Source: Sinohyriopsis cumingii
Lineage: Eukaryota > Mollusca > Bivalvia > Unionida > Unionidae
Reading direction: 5' to 3'
Assembly (NCBI GenBank): GCA_028554795.2
Contig: CM068842.1
Location: forward strand, 54,635,608 to 54,699,607
Length of the DNA stretch: 64,000 nucleotides
The notes beneath the pieces were generated by a model. The model was not told the origin of the DNA, did not search any database, and worked only from the letters and a program-made list of their open reading frames with translations. Shown here one piece after another: positions 62,961 to 64,000 of this stretch; position 1 is the stretch's first letter; the number at the start of each line of letters is the position of its first letter. Both the position numbers and the translations under genes were made by a program.

Positions 62961-64000
62961 CACAAAATACTTCCAAACTTCATTTTAAGTCTTCTCACCA
63001 TGACTGTATCAATCAAATAATTCCTGCATTTTCTCTCTCCAGAAATACATGGGACTTAGCATTTCTGAGATTACATATATTTTGCTAACTAAATCCTAGT
63101 TACCTAAAACTTTATTCCTTTATGTAATATCTGCACTTCTATGGGTATATTGTGATTAGTTATGTCAATTAATCCATCAGTCCATTTGTAATGTATTTGT
63201 CCAGCTATACAATTCACTTTAATAACCTGAACTCCATCTACATAAAGGACAGGTGACTATATATGGCATAATGCTTCAAAAGTATTAGATGACGTCAAAA
63301 GTTTTGGTTCCTAAATACAGGCCCTTTGAGAAGATGGAGTGGTAGGGGTCAATGGTCACAATTTTATTGGTAATATAACCTGAACACTAACAACTGAGGA
63401 AGGGTGATTATATCTTGTCTTATGTTGTATGAGGATAATAGATGACAATGGAAGGTTTTGGAGCAGGGATGTCACGGTGTTTATGGGGGTTGAAGAAGGG
63501 TGATAGGGTTTTATAAAATGTTCAGGTATTTCAATTGATTTGATCGCTGTTTTTTTTTAAAGCTGCAGTATAAATGGTGTGAACACAGATACTTACTATG
63601 CCTATGTGCTCAGCAGGCATTTTCTGTGGGTGTCAGATCTGCAAGACCCCAAGAATTACCAGTAGGCCAAAGAAGAACTTCCTTGAGTTGCTGTCATCTC
63701 TGATGAGCTCATGACCTGCCAAAACCAATAATCCACTAGTCTGGTGGAGAGAGATGTTCTGGAAACCATGCAGCGGAACAAATAGTTAAGCTCTCAAGCA
63801 AAGGCAGAACATGTTCCTCATCAATGATGGCTTATATCACGTGAATGCATGGGCCAATTGCATCCAACATGGGACAGACAAGTCTCAGCTTGGCGACTGT
63901 CTGGTAGGGCACATGTATATATGAGTCACAAAGGCATGCAACATTAACTCAAATGCCAGGTACCCAGTGCAGGAGCTAACAGAATGTACCTCACTATCAG
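62961..64000. other. Right end of window, no exon recognised
   Basis: I searched the reverse strand for the conserved N-terminal LZTR1 exon that should precede 60092 and did not find it. The last 400 bp are slightly richer in G+C and less repetitive but show no recognisable product. Confidence 0.4.

Noticed and set aside
63600-64000. Possible upstream LZTR1 exon at the right edge
   Set aside because: No reverse-strand frame there matches the conserved N-terminal segment, and no acceptor/donor pair with the required phase was found.

Overview
The window is a piece of animal nuclear DNA. It is AT-rich, has GT-AG introns and is crowded with minisatellites, tRNA-derived SINEs and fold-back elements. 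No bacterial features (operons, Shine-Dalgarno sites, CRISPR) are present. The style of intronic repeats (blocks around 'gaccttgacctttgacc' and 'caagatggccattttgg', SINE tails of (ACA)n or (CA)n) suggests a mollusc, probably a bivalve. That is an inference from repeat style, not proof.

Host gene: seventeen exons on the minus strand, from 60092 down to 11209, encode one continuous kelch/BTB protein that I recognise as LZTR1, the CUL3 adaptor that targets RAS-family GTPases. Every exon has GT-AG boundaries and compatible phases (1870 coding bases, about 623 codons). The exons run in family order: kelch repeats, first BTB, first BACK, start of the second BTB. The N-terminal exon(s) lie beyond 64000. 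The C-terminal end of BTB2 and the second BACK lie left of position 1. Nearly the whole window is therefore one gene, and the rest is its introns.

1-11208 (intron): a 38-bp satellite (946-2500) is split by an 8486-bp LTR retrotransposon (2501-10986, 5-bp target duplication CAGTA). The satellite resumes at 10987-11031. The element is antisense to LZTR1. Its two 1.83-1.86 kb LTRs are nearly identical, and it has a primer site resembling a tRNA-Pro complement. Its domain order is Gag - protease - integrase - reverse transcriptase - RNase H. That is a copia-type order with Ty3/gypsy-type enzymes, the hallmark of Gmr1-like elements; the capsid also resembles the SCAN domain. Three frameshift lesions break the polyprotein.

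11209-64000: exons separated by introns that hold a 2.5-kb 28-bp satellite with higher-order duplications (14.4-16.9 kb), two 98-99% identical 654-bp inverted-repeat elements (19.1 and 20.5 kb), two SINE families with several clear target duplications, a fold-back MITE family (at least five copies), relics of hAT-like transposases (33.4 and 38.5-39.0 kb), and more than ten short tandem arrays. A 111-bp tandem duplication copies the donor end of an LZTR1 exon and leaves the frame open (29770-29973).

The most notable items are the Gmr1-type retrotransposon with its SCAN-like Gag and the duplicated splice donor in the first BTB of LZTR1. I saw no defence system, biosynthetic cluster or other multi-gene system.
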